Shown piece after piece: positions 8,090-16,207 of a stretch of 36,560 nt of DNA (positions within the stretch are counted from its first letter, which is position 1; every line of letters begins with the position of its first letter). The translations under genes and the position numbers were made by a program. The DNA is from Sphingopyxis sp. GTDB lineage: Bacteria > Pseudomonadota > Alphaproteobacteria > Sphingomonadales > Sphingomonadaceae. The stretch lies in contig JASBSJ010000034.1 of assembly GCA_030148985.1 (NCBI GenBank), positions 1-36,560 of the forward strand, read 5' to 3'. Under the pieces are notes generated by a model. The model was not told the DNA's origin, ran no database searches, and saw only the letters and a program-made list of their open reading frames with translations.

Positions 8090-8868
8090 TCCGGATCGCC
8101 GTGGCAAACCAGAAGGGTGGGGTCGGCAAAACGACGACCGCGATCAATCTGGCCACCGCGCTCGCGGCGACGGGCTGGCGCACGCTGATTATCGACCTCG
8201 ATCCGCAGGGCAACGCCTCGACCGGCCTCGGCATCAAGCAGTCGCAGCGCGAATTTTCGAGCTATGAACTGCTGCGCGGCGATGCGGGTGTCGCCGAATG
8301 CGCGATCCCGACCGCGGTGCCGCGGCTCGACATCGTGCCGGCGACGGTCGATCTGTCGGGCGCGGAGATCGAGCTGATCGAATATCAGGACCGGCTGAAC
8401 CGGCTCCAGAAAGCCCTGTCGGGCGCCGAAGCGGGGCAGTGGGACATCTGCCTGATCGATTGCCCGCCGTCGCTGGGGATGCTGACCTTGAACGCGCTGA
8501 TCGCCGCCGAATCGCTGATCGTGCCGCTGCAATGCGAATTTTTCGCGCTCGAAGGGCTGAGCCAGCTTCTCACCACGGTCGAGCGCGTGCGCGAACGCTT
8601 CAACCAGAAATTGTCGATCCTCGGCGTCGCGCTGACGATGTTCGACCGCCGCAACCGGCTGACCGACCAGGTATCCGACGATGTGCGCGAGGTGCTGGGA
8701 CCAGTGGTGTTCGACACCGTGATCCCGCGCAACGTGCGCCTGTCCGAAGCGCCGAGCCATGGGCTGCCCGCGCTGATCTATGACCATCGCTGTGCCGGGT
8801 CGGCGGCCTATATCGCGCTGGCTCGCGAGCTGATCGACCGGCTCCCCGCTATTCGCAAGGCGGCATAA
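8086..8868 (+). CDS. parA: Chromosome partitioning ATPase ParA
   Basis: ParA is the Walker-type ATPase that moves ParB-parS complexes toward the pole or through the nucleoid. 260 residues from ATG 8086 (MIRIAVANQKGGVGKTT). The deviant Walker A KGGVGKTT is at residues 10-17, IIDLDPQGNAS follows at about 39, and IDCPPSLGMLTLNA gives the Walker B region. The 8086 start is favoured over an upstream in-frame start because it matches the family N-terminus and forms an ATGA overlap with rsmG. parB begins at the base after the parA stop. Confidence 0.97.
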   Translation: MIRIAVANQKGGVGKTTTAINLATALAATGWRTLIIDLDPQGNASTGLGIKQSQREFSSYELLRGDAGVAECAIPTAVPRLDIVPATVDLSGAEIELIEYQDRLNRLQKALSGAEAGQWDICLIDCPPSLGMLTLNALIAAESLIVPLQCEFFALEGLSQLLTTVERVRERFNQKLSILGVALTMFDRRNRLTDQVSDDVREVLGPVVFDTVIPRNVRLSEAPSHGLPALIYDHRCAGSAAYIALARELIDRLPAIRKAA

Positions 8869-9825
8869 ATGGTTGATAAAAAGGAAGAAACAGGCGGATC
8901 GTCGCCGCGCAAACGGCCTTCGGGGCTGGGCCGCGGGCTGAACGCACTGTTCGGCGACGTCGCGGCCGAGGCGCCGGTGCTCGCAACGGCGGGCAGCGCC
9001 GCACGCGCCGCGCCGGTCGCGGGCGATGCGGTCCAGCATATCGGCGTCGGATCGATTCGCCCGCTTCCGGGCCAGCCGCGGCGCCATTTCGACGAAGCGG
9101 CGATCGCCGAGCTGGCCGATTCGATTGCCTCGCGCGGCTTGCTGCAACCGATCATCGTGCGCCGATCGCCCGATGGTGAAGGTTTCCAGCTTGTCGCGGG
9201 CGAGCGTCGCTGGCGCGCGGCGCAGCGCGCGGGGCTGCACCAGATTCCGGCGCTGGTGCGCGAGCTCGACGATGCTGCGACCTATGAAATTGCGCTCGTC
9301 GAGAATATCCAGCGCCAGGACCTGAATGCGATCGAAGAGGCGAGCGCCTATCGCCGCCTGATCGACGATTTCGGCCACAATCAGGAGGCGCTGGCGAAGC
9401 TGGTCGGCAAGTCGCGCAGCCATGTCGCGAATCTGATGCGCCTGCTCGACCTTCCCGACGCCGTGCAGGCGCTCGTCGGCGACGGCTCGCTCGCGATGGG
9501 TCACGCGCGCGCGCTGATCGGCGCCGACGACGCCGAAGCGATCGCGCGCCGTGTCGTCAAAGAAGGGCTGTCGGTGCGCGCGGTCGAATCGTTGGTGCGC
9601 GACGGCAAGGGCGGCGGGCGCAAGGCGCCGCTTGAGTATAAGAGCATGGACGGCGTTGGCCGCGACCCCGACATCGTCGCGGTCGAACGCCATTTGTCCG
9701 AACTGCTCGGCATCGGCGTCGCGATCCAATATGCCGGCGGCGGCAAGGGGGCGCTGACGCTGAAATTCGCGTCGCTCGACCAGCTCGACATGATCTGTCA
9801 GCGATTGTCGGGCGAGGGGATTTAG
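8869..9825 (+). CDS. parB: ParB/RepB/Spo0J family partition protein
   Basis: ParB is the CTP-dependent clamp that loads at parS and links the origin region to ParA. 318 residues. Visible in order: GLGRGLNALFGD (19-30), the N-terminal segment that contacts ParA in relatives; the CTP-binding domain with GERRWRAAQRAG (111-122) and ENIQRQDLN (145-153); the helix-turn-helix NQEALAKLVGKSRSHVANLMRLL (about 171-193); then a linker and a C-terminal dimerisation domain (RHLSELLGIGVAIQYAGGGKGALTLKF). It starts directly after the parA TAA. Its targets, three parS sites, lie 0.9-3.8 kb upstream. Confidence 0.97.
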   Translation: MVDKKEETGGSSPRKRPSGLGRGLNALFGDVAAEAPVLATAGSAARAAPVAGDAVQHIGVGSIRPLPGQPRRHFDEAAIAELADSIASRGLLQPIIVRRSPDGEGFQLVAGERRWRAAQRAGLHQIPALVRELDDAATYEIALVENIQRQDLNAIEEASAYRRLIDDFGHNQEALAKLVGKSRSHVANLMRLLDLPDAVQALVGDGSLAMGHARALIGADDAEAIARRVVKEGLSVRAVESLVRDGKGGGRKAPLEYKSMDGVGRDPDIVAVERHLSELLGIGVAIQYAGGGKGALTLKFASLDQLDMICQRLSGEGI

Positions 9826-10126
9826 CGTCGGAACGATTCGGTACTCGCCGTGCCGATTCCCGCGCGGCGAATCGGTGGCAGGCCGCCGGTAACTGTATCA
9901 GGCCGGGTCGGAAAAGGCCCGAAACCCGGCATTCGCGACGGGCATGGCTACACTCTAACTATTTGTTTTCCTGATATTATCTGTCAATGGCGGCCGCAGT
10001 TGCTAACATGCTGTTAACCATGGTTGCTGGCAAAGCCTGAACGGCTCGGCGCCTAAGAGGGTCGGCGAATGGGGTGGGATTTCCATTCGGATTTTTGACC
10101 ATTTACGACATCAAGGGACCAATCAT
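9826..10126 (+). promoter_or_regulatory. Intergenic parB-pilin region with a structured leader
   Basis: After the parB hairpin this region holds an AT-rich stretch (9955-9990) that could contain a promoter. Next comes TTAACCAT at 10014-10021, matching a CtrA half-site and centred on the palindrome AACCATGGTT (10016-10025). Then a CAAAGCC...GGCTCGGCGCCTAAG segment (10031-10056) can form small stems. Last, a 7-bp hairpin CGAATGG/CCATTCG (10066-10072 and 10083-10089) is followed by GATTTTT, like an attenuator. A good Shine-Dalgarno sequence, AAGGGA, precedes the pilin ATG 10127. Regulation is inferred from these motifs only. Confidence 0.45.
9902..9930. other. Hairpin downstream of parB
   Basis: GCCGGGT (9902-9908) pairs with ACCCGGC (9924-9930), and the stem continues inward with CGG/CCG after a small bulge. 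There is no U-tract after it (ATTCGCG), so it may stabilise or attenuate the rsmG-parA-parB transcript, not end it as a classic terminator. Confidence 0.5.
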
Positions 10127-10624
10127 ATGCGCACCATCGGAATGAAGCGCGCCCTGCTGGGCGCCGCAATTGCTGTTTTCGCCATGAACGCTTCGGCGGC
10201 ACATGCGGCGACCGCGACGGGCACGGCGACCGCCAAGATCCTGCGCCAGATCACACTCACCAACACCAGCGACCTGCAGTTCGCGACGATCATCAGCGGC
10301 GCGACCGCCTCAACCGTCAGCGTCTCGACGTCCGGCGCCGTCAGCTGCGGCGCGGGGCTGACCTGCACCGGCACGACCACCGCCGCGAACTTCGACGTTG
10401 AAGGTACCGAAGGCGCGGTCGTCGTGGTCGGCGGCGATGCGAGTGTCACGCTCAATGGCTCGCTCGGCGATACGATGACCTCGACGCTGAGCTATTCTGA
10501 TGCGACGATCACCCTCGGCGCGACGGGCGGCAGCTTTCAGGTCGGTGGCACGCTGAACGTCGGCGCCAGCCAGACGGCGGGCGATTACAGCGGCACGTTC
10601 GACGTCACCGCGAACTATCAGTAA
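10127..10624 (+). CDS. DUF4402 domain protein, likely major fibre subunit
   Basis: A 165-residue secreted protein with a Sec signal peptide (MRTIGMKRALLGAAIAVFAMNASAAHA, cleavage near residue 27). The mature part is almost all beta-strand: short Ala/Thr/Gly/Ser-rich repeats starting ATATGTATAKI, ITLTNTSDLQFATIISG, one Cys pair (SCGAGLTC), and the C-terminal GDYSGTFDVTANYQ typical of DUF4402 proteins. DUF4402 proteins resemble pilin subunits and commonly sit beside chaperone-usher genes, as here. It probably assembles into a surface fibre. Two hairpins directly after the gene may set its mRNA level higher than that of the downstream chaperone and usher genes. A separate adhesin tip gene is not visible. 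Confidence 0.85.
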   Translation: MRTIGMKRALLGAAIAVFAMNASAAHAATATGTATAKILRQITLTNTSDLQFATIISGATASTVSVSTSGAVSCGAGLTCTGTTTAANFDVEGTEGAVVVVGGDASVTLNGSLGDTMTSTLSYSDATITLGATGGSFQVGGTLNVGASQTAGDYSGTFDVTANYQ

Positions 10625-10631
10625 TGAGGCG

Positions 10632-10694
10632 GGGGCCGGCGGGCCCCGCGCCTGCCGGATGATGAGCGGCCGTCGGGATCGACCCGGCGGTCGC
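10632..10694 (+). terminator. Two hairpins after the pilin gene (possible attenuator)
   Basis: Hairpin one: GGGGCC (10632-10637) with GGCCCC (10642-10647). Hairpin two: a 12-bp stem, GCGGCCGTCGGG (10666-10677) with CCCGGCGGTCGC (10683-10694), allowing G-U pairs, followed by TTTCAT. The U-run is weak, so partial termination or 3'-end protection of the pilin message is more likely than a full stop. This is a common layout between a major pilin gene and its assembly genes. Confidence 0.55.
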
Positions 10695-10835
10695 TTTCAT
10701 ATGTGCAACGCCGGCATAATCGCACTGATGATTAGCGAAATATCAACCATGTTAGGCCAGTCAGGCAGCGACCAACCGAAGGGGGCAAGGACCAGCCAGC
10801 CCCCGACACGCCAACGATTGTGGGGATCGTAATCC

Positions 10836-11660
10836 ATGCTGCGCCTTTTCAAAGCCTTTCGCCTGCTCGCCGCGGGCGCGCTCGCCGTGCTGTCTGTACC
10901 TGCGCACGCGGCGGGCGACTTGCTCGTCGCGCCGACGCGCGTCGTCCTCGACGGATCGCGCGGAACCGAGGTGGTGCTCAACAATATCGGTGCCGAGCCT
11001 GCGACCTATCGCATCAGCCTCGAAATCAAGCGAATGACCGCCGCGGGCGGACTTGAAGAAATCGCCGAAGCCGATGCGAGCGACGCCGAAAAGGCGGCGC
11101 TGAACATGATCGCCTTCAGCCCGCGCCGCGTCACGCTGCCGCCGAACCAGCCGCAGGTGGTGCGCGTCGGCGTGCGCGTGCCCGAAGGCACGCCGCCGGG
11201 CGAATATCGTGCGCACATGCTGTTTCGCGCGGTGCCCGATGCGGTCGCGGCAACCGCCGAGCCCAGGCCCACAAGCACGGGCGTTTCGATCGCGCTGACC
11301 CCGATTTACGGCATCACCATCCCGGTGATCGTGCGCGTCGGCGACCTGGGCGCAGAGGCGGCGATCGGCGAGGCGTGGGTGGGCGAGAGCGATGAGGGCG
11401 CTGCGTTCAACTTCGACCTGACGCGCACGGGCAATCGCTCGGTCTATGGCGACATCGAGGTGACGCGGCCAGGGGTCGCCGAGCCGCTGCTCGTCGCGCG
11501 CGGCATCGCCGTCTATCCCGAAATCGCCGAACGCAAAGTGTCGCTGCGGGTGCCCCAGGAGGTCGCGGCGAAGCTCAAGGGGCCGGTGCGCATTCGCTAT
11601 ACCGAGGACCGCGAAATCGGCGGCGGCACGATCGACGAGGCCGAGCGGGTGGTGAAGTGA
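10836..11660 (+). CDS. Fimbrial periplasmic chaperone (PapD-like)
   Basis: A 274-residue protein with a Sec signal peptide (residues 1-26, ending VPAHAA), then an immunoglobulin-like domain: LLVAPTRVVLDGSRGTEVVLNNIGAEPATYRISLE, and the G1-strand region RRVTLPPNQPQVVRVGVRVPEGTPPGEYRAHMLF that donates a strand to pilin subunits in this family. The second domain (about 160-274) is less conserved. It should hold the DUF4402 subunit in the periplasm and pass it to the outer-membrane usher-like protein encoded 31 bp downstream. A GGGGAT lies upstream of the ATG. Family assignment is firm; the client is inferred from gene order. Confidence 0.88.
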   Translation: MLRLFKAFRLLAAGALAVLSVPAHAAGDLLVAPTRVVLDGSRGTEVVLNNIGAEPATYRISLEIKRMTAAGGLEEIAEADASDAEKAALNMIAFSPRRVTLPPNQPQVVRVGVRVPEGTPPGEYRAHMLFRAVPDAVAATAEPRPTSTGVSIALTPIYGITIPVIVRVGDLGAEAAIGEAWVGESDEGAAFNFDLTRTGNRSVYGDIEVTRPGVAEPLLVARGIAVYPEIAERKVSLRVPQEVAAKLKGPVRIRYTEDREIGGGTIDEAERVVK

Positions 11661-11691
11661 GCCGATAGGGCGAAACGGCGCGGACCGGACG

Positions 11692-14406
11692 ATGCTCCGC
11701 GCGATGCTTGGCCGGGGGCGGGCGGCGCTGCTCGCCGCGCTGGCGCTGACGGGGGCGATGCTGCCCGCCGGTGTGCAGGCGCTTGAAAAGACGCCGCTTC
11801 CGGTTGCGGGTGATGACTGGACGGCGAACGAGGACGACAGCTGGCTGTTCGACATACGCTCGGGCCAATACCGCCTCGGCGACGGGGTGCGCGGCTATCA
11901 GACGCCGCAGGGGATTTGCGTCGACCTCGGCGATGTCGTGCTCGCGCTCGACCTTGCGGTGCGCGTCGACCGGAAGTTGCGCCGCGCAACCGGCTGGGTG
12001 TTCGACGAGCGGCGGAGCCTGACGATCGATCGCGACGCGGGCGAGGTGCGCGCGGGGAGCGCGCGGTATCGCCTGTCCGCGACGACGATCCGCGATACCG
12101 CGGCGGGCTGGTGCGTCGATCTGGACAGCCTGAACCAGTGGCTCGGCGTGCCGCTCGCCGCCGACCTGTCGAATGCGGTGCTGCGCGTCGATACAAAGGA
12201 AAAGCTGCCCTTTCAGCTCGCCGCCGAACGCCGCGCGCGCGCCGCGGCGATCCGCCCGCAGGCGAGTTTCGATCTCGCCAGCCTGCCGCAGGCGGCGCGG
12301 CCGTACCGCATGTGGGCGACGCCGTCGGTCGATGTCGTCGCCTCGGCGGGCGCGGTGTCCGACAAGCGCGGCGGCTCCCATGTGCAGGCGCGCTACGAGA
12401 TTTTTGCGGCGGGCGAACTGGCCGGGCAAAGCTTTGACGCGCGGCTGTCGTCGGACAATGAAGGCGTGCCCGACAGTCTGAGGATGCGGCTCTATCGCAC
12501 CGACCCCGCCGGCCAGCTGCTCGGACCGCTCCGGGCCACCCATTATGCGGCGGGCGACGTCAGCCTGCTGTCGACGGGGATCGTCGCCGCGTCGGCGGCC
12601 GGCCGCGGTGCGGTGGTGACCAACCGGCCGGTCGAAAGGCCCGACGCCTTCGACAAGACCGATTTTCGCGGCGACCTGCCCGCGGGCTGGGATGCCGAGC
12701 TCTATCGCAACGGCCAGCTGCTCGCCTTTACGACGCCGACCGGCGACGGCCGCTATGAGTTTATCGACGTGCCGCTGCAATATGGCGCCAACCGCTTCGA
12801 AGTCGTGTTGTATGGTCCGCAGGGACAGATCCGCCGCGAGATTCGGCAGGTGCAGGTCGGCATGGATTCGATCCCGCCGCAACAGACCTGGTATTGGGCG
12901 GGCGTCGCGCAGGAGGATAGCGACCTTTTCACCTTCGGCGACCGGCGGCGCGGCGCATTCCGCCGCGGCTGGCGCGGCACGCTGGGGATCGAACGCGGAC
13001 TCGACACGCGCACGTCGATCGCCGCCCATGCGCACAGCCTGCTGATCGAAAATGTCCGCCGTAACTATGGCGAGGTTGCACTGCGCCGCTCGATCGGGCC
13101 GACCTTGATCGAGGTTGGCGCCGCGCAGGCCGACGATGGCGGCGGCGCGGCGCGCGCAAGCTGGCTCGCCGCTTTTGGCGACACTTACGTGCGCGTCGAT
13201 GCCATGCGCGGCTGGGGCGGCTTTGTATCCGATCGATTCGTAAACAATGTCAATGCGATCTACGCGCTCTCGCTCGACCAGTCGGTGAAACTCGGGCGGA
13301 CGATGCTGCCGCTGCATTTCGACCTGCGGCATGTCGAGCGCCGCTCGGGGTTCGATAGCCTGGAAGCGAGTGCGCGCGCGTCGGCGAATGTCCGCGCGTT
13401 GACGTTTACGGGCCAGCTCGACTGGAGCCGGACGAAGGCACCGGTGGGCCCCGATCCGCCCGATAATCTGACTGCCAGCCTGCTCGCCAATGCGCGCATC
13501 GGGCGCGTGCGTCTCCGCGGCGAGGCGCGCTTTGCGCTGGCGGGGGCGAACAGCGATACACGCATGACGCTGATCGGCGAATGGGCCGGGAAGGGCGATG
13601 CCGAGTGGCGCGCCGAGCTTGGTTACGATCGCGGCTTGGCGCGCGCCCGCGCAGGGCTTGGCTATACGCGCCGCTTCGACACATTGCAGCTGAGCGGTTT
13701 TGGCGAAGTCGCGAGCGACGGGTCGGTGGCGGCGTCGCTGTCGCTTGCGTTCAGTTTCGGGCCGAAAAGCGACGGCGGCTGGCGCGTGTCGAGCGAAAAG
13801 CTCGCGAGCCGCGGGCAGGTGATCGCCGATGTGTGGATGGACGAAAATGCCGACGGCGTGCGGCAGGCGGGCGAAGCCGCGCTGCCGGGCGTGCCGTTGA
13901 CCGCGGGCCGCGCCCATGCCGACGCCGCGACCGATGCGGCGGGGCGGGGGACGATCGACGGGCTCGAACCGTTTCGTCCGGTGCTGATCGGGATCGACGC
14001 GGGCAGCCTGCCCGACCCCTATCTCCAGCCCGCGCTGCCGGGGATCGTCGTCACGCCGCGCCCCGGCGTTGCGACGCGCGTTGCGCTGCCCATGGTGGCG
14101 GCGGGCGAGATCGAAGGCATCGCGCGCCGCGACGGCGGCAACCCGGTCGAGGGGCTGCTTGTCGAGCTGGTCGATGCCGAGGGGCGTGTGCGCGCATCGA
14201 CGGTGACCGCGTTCGACGGATATTTCCTGTTCGAGGGCGTGGCGTACGGGCGGTACACACTGCGACTGGCGAAGGCCTCGGCAGCGGCGCTGAGCCTTGA
14301 CGATCGTTTTACCATGGATGCGGCGCCGGGCAAGGCGACCCCACGCGTGCGGCTGGGCACGCTGATGCTGAGAGGGGCTGTTTTGGGGGTGGCGAGCGGG
14401 CGTTAA
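11692..14406 (+). CDS. Usher-like outer-membrane protein with C-terminal Ig-like domains
   Basis: A 904-residue protein with a signal peptide (about 1-30, MLRAMLGRGRAALLAALALTG...). Residues 35-200 form a periplasmic N-terminal part with two repeats of the type GICVDLGDVVLALDL and GWCVDLDSLNQWLGV. Residues 230-400 include GRGAVVTNRP, DFRGDLPAGWDAELYRNGQL (about 323) and PLQYGANRFEVVLYGPQG, which fit the plug and barrel region of alternate-type ushers. Residues 410-705 are barrel strands. The C-terminus is odd: DVWMDENADGVRQAGE (about 711-726) resembles a calcium-binding SdrD B-type repeat, and GEIEGIARRDGGNPVEG (about 804) begins a carboxypeptidase-regulatory-like fold. It is expected to secrete and anchor the DUF4402 fibre; the role as usher is inferred from context and partial motifs. 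Confidence 0.75.
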   Translation: MLRAMLGRGRAALLAALALTGAMLPAGVQALEKTPLPVAGDDWTANEDDSWLFDIRSGQYRLGDGVRGYQTPQGICVDLGDVVLALDLAVRVDRKLRRATGWVFDERRSLTIDRDAGEVRAGSARYRLSATTIRDTAAGWCVDLDSLNQWLGVPLAADLSNAVLRVDTKEKLPFQLAAERRARAAAIRPQASFDLASLPQAARPYRMWATPSVDVVASAGAVSDKRGGSHVQARYEIFAAGELAGQSFDARLSSDNEGVPDSLRMRLYRTDPAGQLLGPLRATHYAAGDVSLLSTGIVAASAAGRGAVVTNRPVERPDAFDKTDFRGDLPAGWDAELYRNGQLLAFTTPTGDGRYEFIDVPLQYGANRFEVVLYGPQGQIRREIRQVQVGMDSIPPQQTWYWAGVAQEDSDLFTFGDRRRGAFRRGWRGTLGIERGLDTRTSIAAHAHSLLIENVRRNYGEVALRRSIGPTLIEVGAAQADDGGGAARASWLAAFGDTYVRVDAMRGWGGFVSDRFVNNVNAIYALSLDQSVKLGRTMLPLHFDLRHVERRSGFDSLEASARASANVRALTFTGQLDWSRTKAPVGPDPPDNLTASLLANARIGRVRLRGEARFALAGANSDTRMTLIGEWAGKGDAEWRAELGYDRGLARARAGLGYTRRFDTLQLSGFGEVASDGSVAASLSLAFSFGPKSDGGWRVSSEKLASRGQVIADVWMDENADGVRQAGEAALPGVPLTAGRAHADAATDAAGRGTIDGLEPFRPVLIGIDAGSLPDPYLQPALPGIVVTPRPGVATRVALPMVAAGEIEGIARRDGGNPVEGLLVELVDAEGRVRASTVTAFDGYFLFEGVAYGRYTLRLAKASAAALSLDDRFTMDAAPGKATPRVRLGTLMLRGAVLGVASGR

Positions 14407-14540
14407 ATCCTCCCTGCGGCGAAGCCGTGGGGAGGGGGACCGCCGCCGCAGGCGGTGGTGGAGGCCGCGACGCCAGCGCCATCGCCCCTCCGTCAGCGCT
14501 TCGCGCTGCCACCTCCCCATCGCTGCGCGACAGGGAGGAT
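14407..14540. repeat. Dispersed intergenic palindromic element, copy A
   Basis: Begins ATCCTCCCTG and ends CAGGGAGGAT, so the element is bounded by inverted termini. Inside are GTGGGGAGGGGGACCGCC, GGTGGTGGAGG, CCCCTCCGTCAGCGCTTCG and CCACCTCCCCATCGCTGCG. The same mosaic appears at 23743-23877 (inverted) and 35041-35178. It starts at the base after the usher stop and may end or stabilise that transcript. Confidence 0.88.
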
Positions 14541-14647
14541 CAACGGTCGCCAGCGCGGCCCATAAACCCGGCACCATGTTAACCAGTTTTTATCCATGAT
14601 TGGCCACAGCGGGTGCGAGCATGAATTTGCCTGTGGGGAACAATCGA

Positions 14648-16183
14648 ATGTCCGAAACCATTGGTCCGAAAAGCCGCCCGACAAGTGCCGACGTCGCGAT
14701 CATCGGCGCTGGCCCGGCGGGACTGACCGCCGCTTATCTGCTGACCAAAGAGGGCTATTCGGTCACCGTGATCGAGAAGGATCCGGTTTACGTCGGCGGG
14801 ATCAGCCGCACCGTCGAGCATGAGGGCTTTCGCTTCGACATCGGCGGACACCGCTTTTTTTCGAAGAGCCGCGAAGTCGTCGATCTGTGGAACGAGATTC
14901 TGCCCGACGATTTCATCGAACGCCCGCGGATGAGCCGCATCTATTATGAGGGCAAATTCTATTCCTATCCGCTGCGCGCGTTCGAGGCGCTGTGGAACCT
15001 CGGCGTCGTGCGCTCGGCGCTGTGCATGATGAGCTATGCCAAGGCGAAGCTGCTGCCGAAGAAAAAGGTGCGCAGTTTCGAGGATTGGACGATCAACCAG
15101 TTCGGACAGAAGCTCTATTCGATCTTTTTCAAGACCTATACCGAAAAGGTGTGGGGGATGCCGTGCGACGAAATGTCGGCCGACTGGGCGGCGCAGCGCA
15201 TCAAGGGGCTGAGCCTCGGCGGCGCGGTGATCGACGGGCTGAAGCGCAGCCTGGGGCTCAACAAAAAGCCCAATGACGGCATGGCGACCAAGACTTTGCT
15301 CGAAACCTTCCGCTATCCGCGGCTCGGCCCCGGCATGATGTGGGACGCCGCGCGCGATAAGGTGATCGCGGGCGGCAACCATGTGCTGATGGGTCACAGC
15401 TTCAAGCAGCTGACGCAGGATCAGGTGAGCGGCCGCTGGCGGCTGACCGCGAACGGTCCCGACGGCGATGTCGTGATCGACGCGGGCCATGTCATCAGCT
15501 CGGCGCCGATGCGTGAGCTGGCAGCACGCATCCATCCGCTCCCCGCCTGCGCGCTCACCGCGGCGCCGAAGCTCAATTATCGCGACTTCCTGACCGTCGC
15601 GCTCAAGATTCGCTCCGAAGACCTGTTCCCCGACAATTGGATCTATATCCACGACAGCCAGGTACAGGTCGGCCGCGTGCAGAATTTCCGCAGCTGGTCG
15701 CCCGAAATGGTCCCCGACCCGGCGATCGCCTGCGTCGGCCTTGAATATTTCTGTTTCGAAGGCGACGGGCTCTGGTCGTCGAGCGACGACGAACTGGTGG
15801 CGCTCGCGACGAAGGAAATGGCGATCCTTGGCCTCTGCAACCCCGACGATGTCGTCGGCGGCGCGGTCGTGCGGCAGGAAAAGGCCTATCCTGTCTATGA
15901 CGATGATTATGCCGCGCATGTCGAGACGATGCGCTCCGAACTGGAGGCGCGTTATCCAACGCTGCACATGGTCGGGCGCAACGGGATGCACCGCTATAAC
16001 AATCAGGATCATGCGATGATGACCGCGATGCTGACGGTGCGCAACATCGTCGCGGGCGAAAAACGCTATGACATCTGGGGTGTCAACGAGGATGCCGAAT
16101 ATCATGAAAGCGGCACCGAGGGTGAGCAGGCGGCGCTGGCGTCGGTGCGCGACGTGCCCGCGCGCGTCGCCAAGGCCGCCTGA
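14648..16183 (+). CDS. FAD-dependent oxidoreductase, UDP-galactopyranose-mutase / protoporphyrinogen-oxidase-like
   Basis: 511 residues from ATG 14648, chosen because GGGGAA (14635-14640) lies 7 nt upstream; in-frame starts at 14600 (TTG) and 14621 lack this. The N-terminal dinucleotide fold is DVAIIGAGPAGLTAAYLL, followed by VIEKDPVYVGGISRT and FDIGGHRFFS, the usual FAD-contact pattern of the UDP-galactopyranose mutase and amine oxidase group. FKTYTEKVWGMPCDEMSADWAAQRI is typical of mutase-like flavoproteins associated with glycans. Together with the adjacent GtrA and GT-C-like genes it may make or modify a lipid-linked or nucleotide sugar. The exact substrate is unknown. No signal peptide, so cytoplasmic. 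Confidence 0.82.
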   Translation: MSETIGPKSRPTSADVAIIGAGPAGLTAAYLLTKEGYSVTVIEKDPVYVGGISRTVEHEGFRFDIGGHRFFSKSREVVDLWNEILPDDFIERPRMSRIYYEGKFYSYPLRAFEALWNLGVVRSALCMMSYAKAKLLPKKKVRSFEDWTINQFGQKLYSIFFKTYTEKVWGMPCDEMSADWAAQRIKGLSLGGAVIDGLKRSLGLNKKPNDGMATKTLLETFRYPRLGPGMMWDAARDKVIAGGNHVLMGHSFKQLTQDQVSGRWRLTANGPDGDVVIDAGHVISSAPMRELAARIHPLPACALTAAPKLNYRDFLTVALKIRSEDLFPDNWIYIHDSQVQVGRVQNFRSWSPEMVPDPAIACVGLEYFCFEGDGLWSSSDDELVALATKEMAILGLCNPDDVVGGAVVRQEKAYPVYDDDYAAHVETMRSELEARYPTLHMVGRNGMHRYNNQDHAMMTAMLTVRNIVAGEKRYDIWGVNEDAEYHESGTEGEQAALASVRDVPARVAKAA

Positions 16184-16207
16184 GCTTTCGGCCGGGGGAG
16201 AAGCGTG

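Noticed and set aside
7504..9729. 741-codon minus-strand open frame opposite rsmG, parA and parB
   Set aside because: Composition is Arg/Gln/Asp-rich and non-protein-like, and it lies opposite three certain genes.
10031..10096. Full c-di-GMP (GEMM) riboswitch
   Set aside because: Only short pieces resemble the core; the 5' half of the aptamer is missing, so it is reported only as a weak hint.
11575..14577. 1,000-codon minus-strand open frame opposite the usher-like gene
   Set aside because: Also a shadow: low-complexity, His/Arg-rich, no domain, while the plus strand has signal peptide and domain structure.
14580..14600. DnaA box or origin element near TTTTTATCCATG
   Set aside because: It is one imperfect match with no cluster of TTATCCACA boxes; no origin can be claimed.
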